A DNA stretch of 64,000 nt from Bacteroides stercorirosoris (GCF_900142015.1 NZ_FQZN01000017.1:79133-143132), one strand, 5' to 3'; counted from the stretch's first letter, positions 50,892 through 59,331 are shown. The notes: generated from the sequence alone by a model not told the origin. Numbers and translations are program-made.

Positions 50892-51455
50892 ATGGACATA
50901 AATCAGATTATCGATAACATAGGTATCCTCCCGGAAGCATCGAAAAATGCATTGAAGGAGATTATTACCGAAGTCACTTACCCCAAAGGACACATACTGT
51001 TCAGGGCGGATAAGGTGGAGACCAAAGTATACTTCATCAAGCGAGGGATTGTGCGTGCCTACACCGAGATGGCAGATAATGAAATCACTTTTTGGTTTGG
51101 ACGCGAAGGGGATACGATAGTTTCAATGAAAAGCTATGTGAACGGGCAGAAAGGCTATGAGAATATAGAACTTCTGGAAGAGTGTGAATTGTATGAAGTG
51201 AAGAAACAAGCCTTGCATGAACTCTTCGGTAAAGACATACACATAGCTAACTGGGGAAGGGAATTTGCAGAACAGGAACTGCTCAAAACCGAAGAGCGGT
51301 TCATCAGCAGACAGCTTAAAACGTCTATGGAGCGTTACAGGGAACTGATGAATAACAATCCCGGCCTTCTGCAAAGAGTACAGTTAGGTTATATTGCTTC
51401 ATTCCTCGGCATTACACAAGTCAGCCTAAGCCGCATCCGGGCAAAGTTCCGGTAA
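50892..51455 (+). CDS. Crp/Fnr-family regulator
   Basis: A 187-residue protein (start MDINQIIDNIGILPEASK). The beta roll (VTYPKGHILFRADKVETKVY, GREGDTIVSMKSYVNG) and winged helix (LGYIASFLGITQVSLSRIRA) are intact. In-frame codons upstream reach to 50679, but the -7 element at 50858 excludes the longer form. It precedes an SMR pump gene by 71 bp on the same strand. It may control that pump and its own promoter. Ligand unknown. Confidence 0.88.
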   Translation: MDINQIIDNIGILPEASKNALKEIITEVTYPKGHILFRADKVETKVYFIKRGIVRAYTEMADNEITFWFGREGDTIVSMKSYVNGQKGYENIELLEECELYEVKKQALHELFGKDIHIANWGREFAEQELLKTEERFISRQLKTSMERYRELMNNNPGLLQRVQLGYIASFLGITQVSLSRIRAKFR

Positions 51456-51526
51456 AATCACTTTTTATCATTTGTTAAACCAGAAGTCAGATCAATTCAT
51501 GACCTTTGTACCTAAAAACAAAAGTT

Positions 51527-51853
51527 ATGAGTTGGATATATTTAGTTGTTGCCGGACTGTTTGAAGTGGCATTTACATCGTGCATAGGCAAAGTGAAAGA
51601 GACAACCGGAAGCGAGATGTACTGGTGGCTTACAGGCTTCCTAGTTTCTATGAGTATCAGTATGTTTTTGTTGATAAAAGCAACGCAAACCTTACCCATC
51701 GGCACGGCCTACGCAGTATGGACGGGAATAGGTGCAGTGGGAACCGTATTGGCGGGGATATTGATATTCAAAGAGCCTGCCACTGTATGGAGACTGGTCT
51801 TTATCATGACACTGATCGGCTCTATCATCGGACTGAAAGTCGTATCCCATTAA
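51527..51853 (+). CDS. SMR-family small multidrug efflux protein (SugE/Gdx-like)
   Basis: A 108-residue protein with four membrane helices. The first helix has the key acidic residue (MSWIYLVVAGLFEVAFTSCI, Glu13), and the third has WTGIGAVGTVLAGILIF. The length and the start are typical. Members of this group export guanidinium or quaternary ammonium ions. It follows a Crp/Fnr regulator and precedes a strong terminator. Confidence 0.92.
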   Translation: MSWIYLVVAGLFEVAFTSCIGKVKETTGSEMYWWLTGFLVSMSISMFLLIKATQTLPIGTAYAVWTGIGAVGTVLAGILIFKEPATVWRLVFIMTLIGSIIGLKVVSH

Positions 51854-51860
51854 AGCAAAA

Positions 51861-51900
51861 ACAGGGTGTCAATCCAAACATTGACACCCTGTTTTTTTTA
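51861..51900 (+). terminator. Strong terminator after the SMR gene
   Basis: Arms ACAGGGTGTCAAT (51861-51873) and ATTGACACCCTGT (51880-51892) with a 6-base loop, followed by a T run at 51892-51899. The stem has A's on its other side, so it may also serve the convergent META-domain gene. Confidence 0.9.
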
Positions 51901-51917
51901 TCTTCTGATTATCTGAA

Positions 51918-52709
51918 TTATTTCTTCACCAACACCATTACCAGCGTATTGCCCGCATCGTAAAGGCCGATGCCTCCGCCTGCCAGTTTACCGAAAGATT
52001 TCACCTCATTCAAGGCTTTCATCACACGGCCTTCTACTTCCATATCCGGACAAGCCATCATGGTGCTTACAAGTTGCGGGAAAGAGATAGCGGATGAATT
52101 TTCATTATCTGCAACAAACCCGCCGTTGATAAGATTACAACCGGCATTGCCGTGTATTCTCTTTTCACTGAGATTGAATTCAATAAACGGTTGCTTTTCC
52201 ATTCCTTCGGGTATAGCCTGACCACCGGCTTCGGAAATCATCCACTTACCACTCAAGTCTGATAGTTTCACTGTAGAAGCTTTCTTTTGTAATACAATAA
52301 TAGGACGATTGGACGAACCGCACAGGGCTATGTTCTCCTTGCCCAACTTCTTATACTTCTTCACCTGTCCTAAAGCAGACAATACGTTTTGTTCCAATGT
52401 CATGTCCGGACAAGCCATACGGGTACTTGCCATGCCTCCAAGATCAATCGTGCCGGGCTTAGCGTTCACATCGAACGACCCCATCATACGGTTGCAACCA
52501 CTGTTACCGAACACTTTTCCGGTAGTCGTATCAAAACCGATAAAGGGAAATTCCTGGTTAGGAGCGGGAACTACGGCAGCGCCGTTGATTTCTATGATAT
52601 TCCATTCACCACTGATGGAAGACAGCGCCGCAGCATCTTTGGATGAGCGACAAGATGACAAAGCTACTAAAGCTCCTGCCATACAGAGAGAAACAAATAC
52701 TTTTTTCAT
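51918..52709 (-). CDS. Lipoprotein with two META domains (HslJ-like)
   Basis: A 263-residue predicted lipoprotein (lipobox LSSC, Cys at about 19). Two tandem META domains lie at about 34-142 and 150-260. Each has the WxIxxxxG start, a GNxGCNxxxG motif (GNSGCNRMMGSFDV, GNAGCNLINGGFVA) and a TxMACPDMxxE motif. The META domain occurs in HslJ, a heat-inducible outer-membrane-linked protein of E. coli tied to novobiocin tolerance. The domain duplication is common in Bacteroides. Role unknown. Confidence 0.9.
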   Translation of the reverse strand: MKKVFVSLCMAGALVALSSCRSSKDAAALSSISGEWNIIEINGAAVVPAPNQEFPFIGFDTTTGKVFGNSGCNRMMGSFDVNAKPGTIDLGGMASTRMACPDMTLEQNVLSALGQVKKYKKLGKENIALCGSSNRPIIVLQKKASTVKLSDLSGKWMISEAGGQAIPEGMEKQPFIEFNLSEKRIHGNAGCNLINGGFVADNENSSAISFPQLVSTMMACPDMEVEGRVMKALNEVKSFGKLAGGGIGLYDAGNTLVMVLVKK

Positions 52710-52977
52710 CGTTATTCGTTGTTTAAGTTAATTTTCGCGGGGCAAATATAGTGCAAACTGAGCGTATAAACAAATTTATTTGCATTATGCTGAAGTGAAG
52801 CCTATACTTGCTAAAGTAAATATATATATAAAAAATAACCCATAATGTGGGTAGTTTGTTTGAAGGCAGATGCTTTTTTCAGAAAGTATTTAGCAGGATT
52901 TTAATGTTTATCTGCGAATTAAATCCTATATTTGCTCACCAAAAATAAATGATAATTTATCGGCGTGCATCCCCTAA

Positions 52978-53160
52978 GCCTGAAAGGCTTTTATCTTACA
53001 GCCCAGGATAACACCCTGGGTAATGGGTGATCCCACAATCTTACGCCCTGTAAGGGCAAAAGCCCATGTGTGCTGTAATGCCCTTACAGGGCGCAAAGAG
53101 AAACACATGGCAATCCCCCAGGGCGTTGCCCTGGGCTATAAGATAAAAGGCTTTCAGCCT
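52978..53160. repeat. Nested palindromic element, copy 2
   Basis: The same plan as the element at 38613: outer arms CCTGAAAGGCTTTTATCTTA and TAAGATAAAAGGCTTTCAGC, with inner hairpins CCCAGGATAACACCCTGGG, an ACGCCCTGTAAGGGC...GCCCTTACAGGGCGC pair, and CCCAGGGCGTTGCCCTGGG. The two copies differ in bases on both arms while keeping pairing, which points to selection on the folded form or repair by gene conversion. It lies in the 566-bp gap between the META gene and the dehydrogenase gene. Nothing else in the gap is supported. Confidence 0.75.
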
Positions 53161-53275
53161 ATCAGGCACTATCACGTCAATGAGTATGCCGAAAGGAAAC
53201 CTTGCTCCAGCGCTACGCTGGTAAATTATCATTTATAACAATGTGAATTCAAATTTAACAATGTAATCAAAAGAA

Positions 53276-54469
53276 ATGGGTAAAGTTCTTATTATCGGTG
53301 CAGGCGGTGTAGGTACCGTTGTTGCGCACAAAGTGGCTCAAAATCCGGATGTATTCACAGACATCATGATTGCCAGCCGCACAAAGTCCAAATGCGACGC
53401 TATCGTAAAAGCAATCGGTAACCCCAATATCCAGACCGCACAGGTGGATGCCGACAATGTGGACGAACTGGTAGCTCTCTTCAATAGCTTCAAACCCGAA
53501 ATCGTCATAAACGTAGCACTCCCCTATCAAGACCTCACCATCATGGAAGCTTGTCTGAAAAGTGGGGTCAACTATCTGGATACAGCCAACTACGAACCGA
53601 AAGATGTGGCTCACTTTGAATACAGTTGGCAGTGGGCATACAAGAAACGTTTCGAAGATGCCGGACTGACGGCTATCCTCGGTTGCGGTTTCGACCCGGG
53701 TGTGAGCGGCATTTATACCGCTTACGCCGCCAAACATTATTTCGACGAAATGCAATATCTGGACATCGTAGATTGTAACGCCGGCAATCACCACAAGGCA
53801 TTTGCCACCAACTTCAATCCGGAAATCAACATCCGTGAAATTACCCAGAACGGTCGTTTCTACGAAAACGGCGAATGGGTAACTACCAAACCACTGGAAA
53901 TTCACAAGGATCTGACCTATCCGAACATCGGACCGCGCGATTCTTATCTGTTATATCACGAAGAACTGGAATCTTTGGTGAAGAATTTCCCCACCATCAA
54001 GCGTGCACGTTTCTGGATGACGTTTGGTCAGGAATATCTGACTCACCTGCGTGTAATCCAAAACATCGGCATGGCACGTATTGATGAAGTGGATTATAAC
54101 GGAGTGAAGATTGTTCCGCTGCAATTCCTGAAAGCCGTGTTGCCTAACCCGCAAGACTTGGGTGAAAACTACGAGGGAGAAACCTCCATCGGTTGCCGTA
54201 TCCGTGGTCTGAAAGATGGAAAAGAACGTACTTACTACGTCTACAACAATTGCAGCCACCAGGAAGCTTATAAAGAAACGGGGATGCAAGGCGTAAGCTA
54301 CACAACGGGCGTTCCCGCCATGATAGGTGCCATGATGTTCATTAAAGGCTTGTGGAAGAAACCGGGTGTATGGAATGTGGAAGAGTTCAACCCGGACCCA
54401 TTCATGGAACAACTGAACAAACAGGGATTGCCTTGGCACGAAGTGTTTGACGGAGATTTGGAAGTATAA
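53276..54469 (+). CDS. Carboxynorspermidine dehydrogenase (saccharopine dehydrogenase family)
   Basis: A 397-residue NADPH-dependent enzyme. The N-terminal Rossmann loop is VLIIGAGGVGTVVAHKVAQN, followed by SRTKSKCDAI, and the catalytic-domain motif is LGCGFDPGVSGIYTAYAA. In Bacteroidetes this subfamily condenses aspartate semialdehyde with putrescine or diaminopropane to carboxyspermidine or carboxynorspermidine. The partner decarboxylase is not in the window. It reads as a monocistronic gene with a tight initial ATG. Confidence 0.88.
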   Translation: MGKVLIIGAGGVGTVVAHKVAQNPDVFTDIMIASRTKSKCDAIVKAIGNPNIQTAQVDADNVDELVALFNSFKPEIVINVALPYQDLTIMEACLKSGVNYLDTANYEPKDVAHFEYSWQWAYKKRFEDAGLTAILGCGFDPGVSGIYTAYAAKHYFDEMQYLDIVDCNAGNHHKAFATNFNPEINIREITQNGRFYENGEWVTTKPLEIHKDLTYPNIGPRDSYLLYHEELESLVKNFPTIKRARFWMTFGQEYLTHLRVIQNIGMARIDEVDYNGVKIVPLQFLKAVLPNPQDLGENYEGETSIGCRIRGLKDGKERTYYVYNNCSHQEAYKETGMQGVSYTTGVPAMIGAMMFIKGLWKKPGVWNVEEFNPDPFMEQLNKQGLPWHEVFDGDLEV

Positions 54470-54477
54470 ATGTAAAT

Positions 54478-54560
54478 GAAGAATTAAGTATGAAGAATTA
54501 CCTTCGGCGTACTTTCATTGCGCAGCCTAATTCTTCATTCTTAGTTCTTCATTCTTAATT
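54478..54560. repeat. GAAGAATTA-type inverted repeat
   Basis: GAAGAATTAAGTATGAAGAA near 54478 pairs with TTCTTCATTCTTAGTTCTTC near 54533-54552 around a 25-bp loop. It sits between the dehydrogenase and the peroxidase genes. Similar simple-sequence repeats occur between trkA and trkH (28541-28568). It may act as a weak terminator. Confidence 0.5.
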
Positions 54561-54569
54561 TAATAGACT

Positions 54570-55016
54570 ATGCAAGTTGGAGATAAAGCGCCCGAAGTAT
54601 TGGGCATCAACGAGAAAGGCGAAGAAATCCGCCTCAGCGATTATAAAGGAAAGAAAATAGTTCTTTATTTCTATCCTAAAGATATGACCTCAGGCTGCAC
54701 GGCACAAGCCTGCAACCTACGCGATAACTATTCGGAACTGCGCAAAGCCGGCTACGAAGTGATCGGTGTAAGCGTGGACAATGAAAAATCGCATCAGAAA
54801 TTTATAGAGAAAAACGAACTGCCCTTCACCCTCATTGCAGACACGGACAAGAGACTCGTGGAACAATTCGGAGTATGGGGAGAAAAAAGTATGTACGGAC
54901 GCAAGTATATGGGAACTTTCCGCACCACCTTTATCATTAATGAGGAAGGAGTGATAGAGCGTATCATCACACCCAAAGAAGTGAAAACCAAGGATCACGC
55001 CGCACAGATATTATAG
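54570..55016 (+). CDS. bcp: Thioredoxin-dependent thiol peroxidase (Bcp)
   Basis: A 148-residue peroxiredoxin. The peroxidatic Cys43 and resolving Cys48 lie in YFYPKDMTSGCTAQACNL, the normal alpha-Cys pair of the Bcp group. It reduces hydroperoxides with electrons from thioredoxin. The gene lies 100 bp after the dehydrogenase and 104 bp before recA, which is a frequent order in Bacteroides. Confidence 0.95.
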   Translation: MQVGDKAPEVLGINEKGEEIRLSDYKGKKIVLYFYPKDMTSGCTAQACNLRDNYSELRKAGYEVIGVSVDNEKSHQKFIEKNELPFTLIADTDKRLVEQFGVWGEKSMYGRKYMGTFRTTFIINEEGVIERIITPKEVKTKDHAAQIL

Positions 55017-55039
55017 AAAATAAAAGAAATTAGTTAACG

Positions 55040-55077
55040 AGTTGACAAGAAGACAGAAGGTTCATGCCTTGTCAACT
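55040..55077. repeat. Inverted repeat between bcp and recA
   Basis: Arms AGTTGACAAG (55040-55049) and CTTGTCAACT (55068-55077), with a further near-copy of the arm (CCAACTCGTC) at 55088-55097. It may end the bcp transcript, but there is no T run. Confidence 0.5.
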
Positions 55078-55119
55078 GATATCTGGCCAACTCGTCAACC
55101 CTAAATTATAAAAAGCAAT

Positions 55120-56163
55120 ATGGCAAAGAAAGACGAACTTATTTTTGAAAATGAAAATGGCAGCAAGATGGCGCCCAGCGAAAAGTTGAAAGCCTTGCAA
55201 GTTGCCATGGACAAGATAGAAAAGAGCTTTGGCAAGGGTTCTATCATGAAAATGGGCGACGGCATCGTCGAACAAGTAGAAGTAATTCCCACTGGCTCTA
55301 TCGGACTGAACGTAGCACTTGGTGTCGGCGGCTATCCACGTGGACGTATCATCGAGATTTACGGTCCGGAGTCATCCGGTAAAACCACTCTGGCCATCCA
55401 CGCCATTGCTGAAGCGCAAAAGGCTGGTGGTATCGCTGCATTCATTGATGCAGAACATGCTTTCGACCGTTTCTACGCTGCCAAACTGGGTGTGGATGTA
55501 GATAATCTCTTTATTTCCCAGCCGGACAACGGTGAACAAGCATTGGAAATTGCAGAACAGTTGATTCGCTCCTCAGCTATCGACATCATCGTCATCGACT
55601 CCGTAGCCGCCTTAACGCCAAAAGCAGAAATAGAAGGCGATATGGGCGAGAACAAGGTAGGTCTGCAAGCCCGGCTTATGTCACAGGCGCTGCGTAAACT
55701 AACCGGTACTGTCAGCAAGACACGCACCACTTGCATCTTCATCAACCAATTGCGTGAGAAGATTGGCGTCATGTTCGGCAACCCCGAAACAACGACCGGT
55801 GGTAATGCACTGAAATTCTATGCATCCGTACGTATCGATATCCGCGGAAGCCAAGCTATAAAAAATGGTGAGGAAGTTCTTGGTAAACAAACCAAAGTAA
55901 AGGTTGTAAAGAATAAAGTGGCTCCTCCTTTCCGTCGCGCTGAATTCGACATCATGTTCGGTGAAGGCATCTCACGTGCCGGTGAAATCATCGACTTGGG
56001 TGCAGAATTGGGTATCATCAAGAAAAGCGGCTCTTGGTTCAGCTATAACGACACTAAGATTGCCCAGGGACGTGATGCAGCCAAACAGGTCATCCTCGAT
56101 AATCCGGAACTGGCAGAGGAGCTGGAAGGATTGATTTTCGAAGCATTAAAGAAAGACAAGTAA
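55120..56163 (+). CDS. recA: Recombinase RecA
   Basis: A 347-residue RecA. Walker A is GPESSGKTT (about 82-90), Walker B is IDIIVIDSVAAL, loop L1 is EGDMGENKVG and loop L2 is GVMFGNPETTTGGNALKFY. It polymerises on single-stranded DNA, drives strand exchange and serves as coprotease. No SOS-type box was recognised in the 103-bp upstream region. Confidence 0.98.
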   Translation: MAKKDELIFENENGSKMAPSEKLKALQVAMDKIEKSFGKGSIMKMGDGIVEQVEVIPTGSIGLNVALGVGGYPRGRIIEIYGPESSGKTTLAIHAIAEAQKAGGIAAFIDAEHAFDRFYAAKLGVDVDNLFISQPDNGEQALEIAEQLIRSSAIDIIVIDSVAALTPKAEIEGDMGENKVGLQARLMSQALRKLTGTVSKTRTTCIFINQLREKIGVMFGNPETTTGGNALKFYASVRIDIRGSQAIKNGEEVLGKQTKVKVVKNKVAPPFRRAEFDIMFGEGISRAGEIIDLGAELGIIKKSGSWFSYNDTKIAQGRDAAKQVILDNPELAEELEGLIFEALKKDK

Positions 56164-56171
56164 TCTCTTAT

Positions 56172-56205
56172 AATAAAGGGGAACCGGAACCGGTCCCCCT
56201 TTATT
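56172..56205. terminator. Terminator after recA
   Basis: The arms AATAAAGGGGAACC and GGTCCCCCTTTATT pair over a short loop. It lies 9 bp after the recA stop and before the convergent DUF4252 gene. Confidence 0.75.
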
Positions 56206-56238
56206 CAACAAACTATTTACACCTATCAGCCGGATGCC

Positions 56239-56991
56239 CTATTCCAGGTTTTCCAAACGCTCTTCCAGCATCTCCATGCTTTTCTCAAAACGTTTCCAGG
56301 TATCGGCATCCATCTGTTTCTTCAGATATTCGCTATCCTTTAGTTTACTTAAGTCTTTCAAACTTTTCAATCCTTTTAAACTTTCCAGGCTCTTCAAGCT
56401 TTCCAGACCTTTCAGTCCTTCCAATCCTTGCAAGCCCTCCAATCCTTTCAAACTATCCCATATATTGACATCAGCCAAGTCTAAATTACCATCAATACGA
56501 TATACGTTGCCACCTTCATTCATACCGGTATTCTGATACATCATAATGTTCTGAATATCTTTCAGCGTCATCTCTCCCTCCAGATAGACAAACTTCAAAG
56601 TGGCTGCACCATCAATTATCATAATCAGTTCCTTCACCTTATCTCCTTTTCTATTAATATAGAATTCAGAACTGGATACGGTTCCTTTCTGCTTCATCAG
56701 CAATTCATATTTTGAAGACTGCACCAGCGAACGTAGGTCTTTACGCATGTCTTTCTTGATATTACTATCCATTGTAGAAAGGATCTGTACACAATCCAAC
56801 TTGCCGGATACCTTTCCGATATAAATATCCTTCGTGAAAAGATTAGGGTTCATTTCGATCATTGCCTTCGAGATATAAACCGAAGATACCCCTTTCATAT
56901 CATTATAAGTATTGAATATGTTTTTCTGCGCCTGGCAGAGCAGGGGTAGCAGCAGCAACGCACCTGCCAATAAAATTTTGTTGAGTTTCAT
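56239..56991 (-). CDS. DUF4252-family protein with leucine triplet repeats
   Basis: A 250-residue protein with a signal peptide (cleavage after LCQAQ). The DUF4252 domain covers about 28-165 (GVSSVYISKAMIEMNPNL, VQSSKYELLMKQKGTVSSSE). Then residues of about 180-220 form a run of at least twelve triplets of the form (G/S)-L-(K/E/Q), starting SLKGLEGLQGLEGLKGLE, followed by a Lys/Glu-rich helical tail. The family is periplasmic or lipoprotein-like in Bacteroides, next to ECF sigma genes, with no known reaction. The triplet run is odd and is treated as a finding. Confidence 0.85.
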   Translation of the reverse strand: MKLNKILLAGALLLLPLLCQAQKNIFNTYNDMKGVSSVYISKAMIEMNPNLFTKDIYIGKVSGKLDCVQILSTMDSNIKKDMRKDLRSLVQSSKYELLMKQKGTVSSSEFYINRKGDKVKELIMIIDGAATLKFVYLEGEMTLKDIQNIMMYQNTGMNEGGNVYRIDGNLDLADVNIWDSLKGLEGLQGLEGLKGLESLKSLESLKGLKSLKDLSKLKDSEYLKKQMDADTWKRFEKSMEMLEERLENLE

Positions 56992-56997
56992 AACCGT

Positions 56998-57525
56998 TTA
57001 TCTTTGTATTTCTTTTTTTACTTCCTGATTCACTTTTTTCATATCCACCTGTGTCTCTTTTATCTGGGCAATACCCTGGTTCAGATTGGTGGAAACTTCC
57101 AATAATGTTGCCTGCAACACGCGATAGGCTTCTTCCGGGTCGGAGAATGTATCCTGCGGTGTAGGCGGACACACATCATTTCCCAACCTGTCGACTCCAT
57201 ATCCGATACCGATGAGCAACAATACGGTAGCGGCAATGCCTCCAATCCAGCGCCAGTTGCGTTTAGCATTGTTAGGACGGAAGAAGCGCTGTTCTTCTTC
57301 GGCCTTTTCATCAATCAGCAGGCTTAGTTTATCCCCCAACCCCGCAGGAACTTCCACATCTCTATCCGCAGCTTGATAAAGGCTAAGAAAAATCTCTTTA
57401 TCCTTCAGCAGATGTTCAGGTACTTCCGTTGTTCTGAAATAATCTCTCAACGCCTCTTCCTGGCTCTCGGTAGTGTTCCCCTCGTAAAACTCGGCGAGCA
57501 GCCTTTCAATTTCCTCGACTTTCAT
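56998..57525 (-). CDS. Single-pass membrane protein, anti-sigma candidate
   Basis: A 175-residue protein (start MKVEEIERLLAEFYEGNTTE). The N-terminal cytoplasmic half has the ZAS-free pattern common in Bacteroides anti-sigma proteins (LLKDKEIFLSLYQAA). A membrane helix lies at about 93-110 (WIGGIAATVLLLIGIGYGV), and the periplasmic tail ends in a short coiled coil. It overlaps the sigma gene by 20 bp and precedes the DUF4252 gene by 6 bp. The exact family cannot be named. Confidence 0.75.
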   Translation of the reverse strand: MKVEEIERLLAEFYEGNTTESQEEALRDYFRTTEVPEHLLKDKEIFLSLYQAADRDVEVPAGLGDKLSLLIDEKAEEEQRFFRPNNAKRNWRWIGGIAATVLLLIGIGYGVDRLGNDVCPPTPQDTFSDPEEAYRVLQATLLEVSTNLNQGIAQIKETQVDMKKVNQEVKKEIQR

Positions 57526-58021
57526 AGTTATTCCATTTATTAAATTCCTCACGTATCTTTTTCCTTGCCCGGGACAGCAGTACACGGACGTTCGTAGAGT
57601 TCAATCCGGTCACTTGTTCTATCTCTTCGTAAGAACAGCCTTTGACGTCCCGCAGATTCACAATCCGTTGTTGCTGTTCGGGCAAGTGGGCAATGATATC
57701 TTTCACTTGTCTCGCTTCGTCACGTATCTCCAGATTATCTGTCTGAGAAACGTCCTGCACGGCAGTCAGTTCTACCGATTGTCTGGACAAAACGTACTTT
57801 CCCGAACGAAGCAAGTCAAAGCACATATTCTTCACCAAAGTGACACTGAACGCTTCCGGATTGCTGATAACCGTCAGTCCTTCCCGCTTATCCCATAGCT
57901 TCAGATAAGCTTCCTGCACCAGGTCTTCCGCATCAGCCGCATTCTCCAGTAGCCGATAGGCCACGCAGTACAGCTTGCGGTGATAGGGCAGAAACTCATT
58001 TTTAAAACTCTCAGCATCCAT
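57506..58021 (-). CDS. RNA polymerase ECF sigma factor
   Basis: A 171-residue factor. Region 2 reads LPYHRKLYCVAYRLLENAAD, then AEDLVQEAYLKLWDKREGLT. Region 4 reads LPEQQQRIVNLRDVKGCSYE, then EIEQVTGLNSTNVRVLLSRA. It heads a three-gene operon with the anti-sigma candidate and the DUF4252 protein. It is the third ECF sigma module of the window, and each has a different kind of partner. Confidence 0.93.
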   Translation of the reverse strand: MDAESFKNEFLPYHRKLYCVAYRLLENAADAEDLVQEAYLKLWDKREGLTVISNPEAFSVTLVKNMCFDLLRSGKYVLSRQSVELTAVQDVSQTDNLEIRDEARQVKDIIAHLPEQQQRIVNLRDVKGCSYEEIEQVTGLNSTNVRVLLSRARKKIREEFNKWNNYESRGN

Positions 58022-58105
58022 GGGCTTTTCTATATCTCAATCCTGTTTACTTGTTGTATCTATTGGTTAGACGTGGCGGATTGGAATTTTGTTACAAAGA
58101 AAAGA

Positions 58106-58145
58106 AAAAAAATCGCTCCTACCAGTCTTATGACTTATAGGAGCG
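58106..58145 (-). terminator. Terminator after the YeiH-type exporter gene
   Basis: On the minus strand the stem CGCTCCTA...TAGGAGCG (arms 58145-58138 and 58121-58114) is followed by ATTTTTTTTC. It lies 57 bp after the stop of the exporter gene. Confidence 0.85.
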
Positions 58146-58202
58146 AAACACTTTTACCCGAAATGCAAATAGCTTTTTTCGGATCACACATATTAAATCA
58201 GA

Positions 58203-59279
58203 TTATGCCAATGCAGGCACTAGATATTTAGTCAGCAGATAGCCGCCGCCTACCAGCCAGATATAGAGAAGGAAAGCTAAAACAAACGGTTTGGCACCTG
58301 CTTGCTTAAACTTATCAATGCTAGTATCGGTTCCCAGTGCCGTCATAGCCATTGTCAGCATAAAGGTATCGATGTATTCAATCGCACCATTCAAAGGAAT
58401 GTCCTTCACTGTTTCTGCACCAGTCAAGTATTGAAGGAGGGAGTTCAGACAAATAATTCCAATGAAACCAAAAGCAAACCAGGGAATGGCTATTTTGCTC
58501 TTTACCGGTCTACCTTCGGCATCTACACGCTTACGACCGGCCAAAGCGAAACTCATGATAACCAATACAGGAGCCAGCATCATCACACGTATCATTTTCG
58601 TGATAGTCGCGGGTCCGGCAATGCCCAAAGCATCTGTAGGATCCATTGCATTACCTGCACCTGCCACATGAGCTACTTCATGCAGGGTACTTCCTGTATA
58701 GATGGCAACTCCCATATCACTCAGTCCGTCGAGCAGTCCGGCACGATACATGATGGGATATAAAAACATAGAAATCGTACCGAATATAACTACTGTGGAT
58801 ACAGCAATAGCCGTCTTATGTCCTTCACACTTCACCACCGGCTCAGCACCCAGTACGGCTGCCGCCCCGCAAATGGCACTACCGGTAGAAGTCATCAACG
58901 CAGTATCTTTATCAATCTTCAATAACCTGCCCAACCAAATACCTAAAAATATGGTGCCTGCAACCACAATTGTATCAATTACGACTGCGGGAAGCCCTAC
59001 TTCTGCCACTTGCGTTAGTGTCAGACGGAAACCGTACAACACGATACCCGCACGCAACACTTGTTTGGTACAGAACTTAATACCCGGCACCCATGTCTCT
59101 GGTAAGCGATTACGCAGACTATTGGCGTATATCATACCCAAAATGATACCAACAATGAGTGGACTGAATGACAGACTTTTTACGAAAGGAATCTCAGCAA
59201 TATAAAAAGCTGAGAAAGAGAATAAGGCAATCAGCAAAATACCATGCAAAGTGTTGCCTCTGTTTCCGCGACTAAACAT
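58203..59279 (-). CDS. YeiH-family putative sulfate exporter (UPF0324)
   Basis: A 358-residue membrane protein with about ten helices. Family motifs include GIILGMIYANSLRNRLP, TGSAICGAAAVLGAEP and GSTLHEVAHVAGAG. The family (PF03601) is linked to sulfite or sulfonate export in some bacteria. The substrate here is unknown. The gene has its own promoter element (-7 TACCTTTG at 59331-59324) and lies 118 bp after a LysR gene on the same strand, not divergent as in E. coli. Confidence 0.9.
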   Translation of the reverse strand: MFSRGNRGNTLHGILLIALFSFSAFYIAEIPFVKSLSFSPLIVGIILGMIYANSLRNRLPETWVPGIKFCTKQVLRAGIVLYGFRLTLTQVAEVGLPAVVIDTIVVAGTIFLGIWLGRLLKIDKDTALMTSTGSAICGAAAVLGAEPVVKCEGHKTAIAVSTVVIFGTISMFLYPIMYRAGLLDGLSDMGVAIYTGSTLHEVAHVAGAGNAMDPTDALGIAGPATITKMIRVMMLAPVLVIMSFALAGRKRVDAEGRPVKSKIAIPWFAFGFIGIICLNSLLQYLTGAETVKDIPLNGAIEYIDTFMLTMAMTALGTDTSIDKFKQAGAKPFVLAFLLYIWLVGGGYLLTKYLVPALA

Positions 59280-59323
59280 ATGATTTAAATTTAGTATTAA
59301 TAATGTTTGTTTTTTAATTGGCG

Positions 59324-59331
59324 CAAAGGTA
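59324..59331 (-). promoter_or_regulatory. Promoter -7 element of the YeiH-type gene
   Basis: TACCTTTG on the minus strand lies 45 bp before the exporter ATG. Just upstream (59360-59380) is an A/T-rich stretch TAATTATAAATTATAAC, with T-N11-A pairs of the type that LysR proteins bind. Confidence 0.6.
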
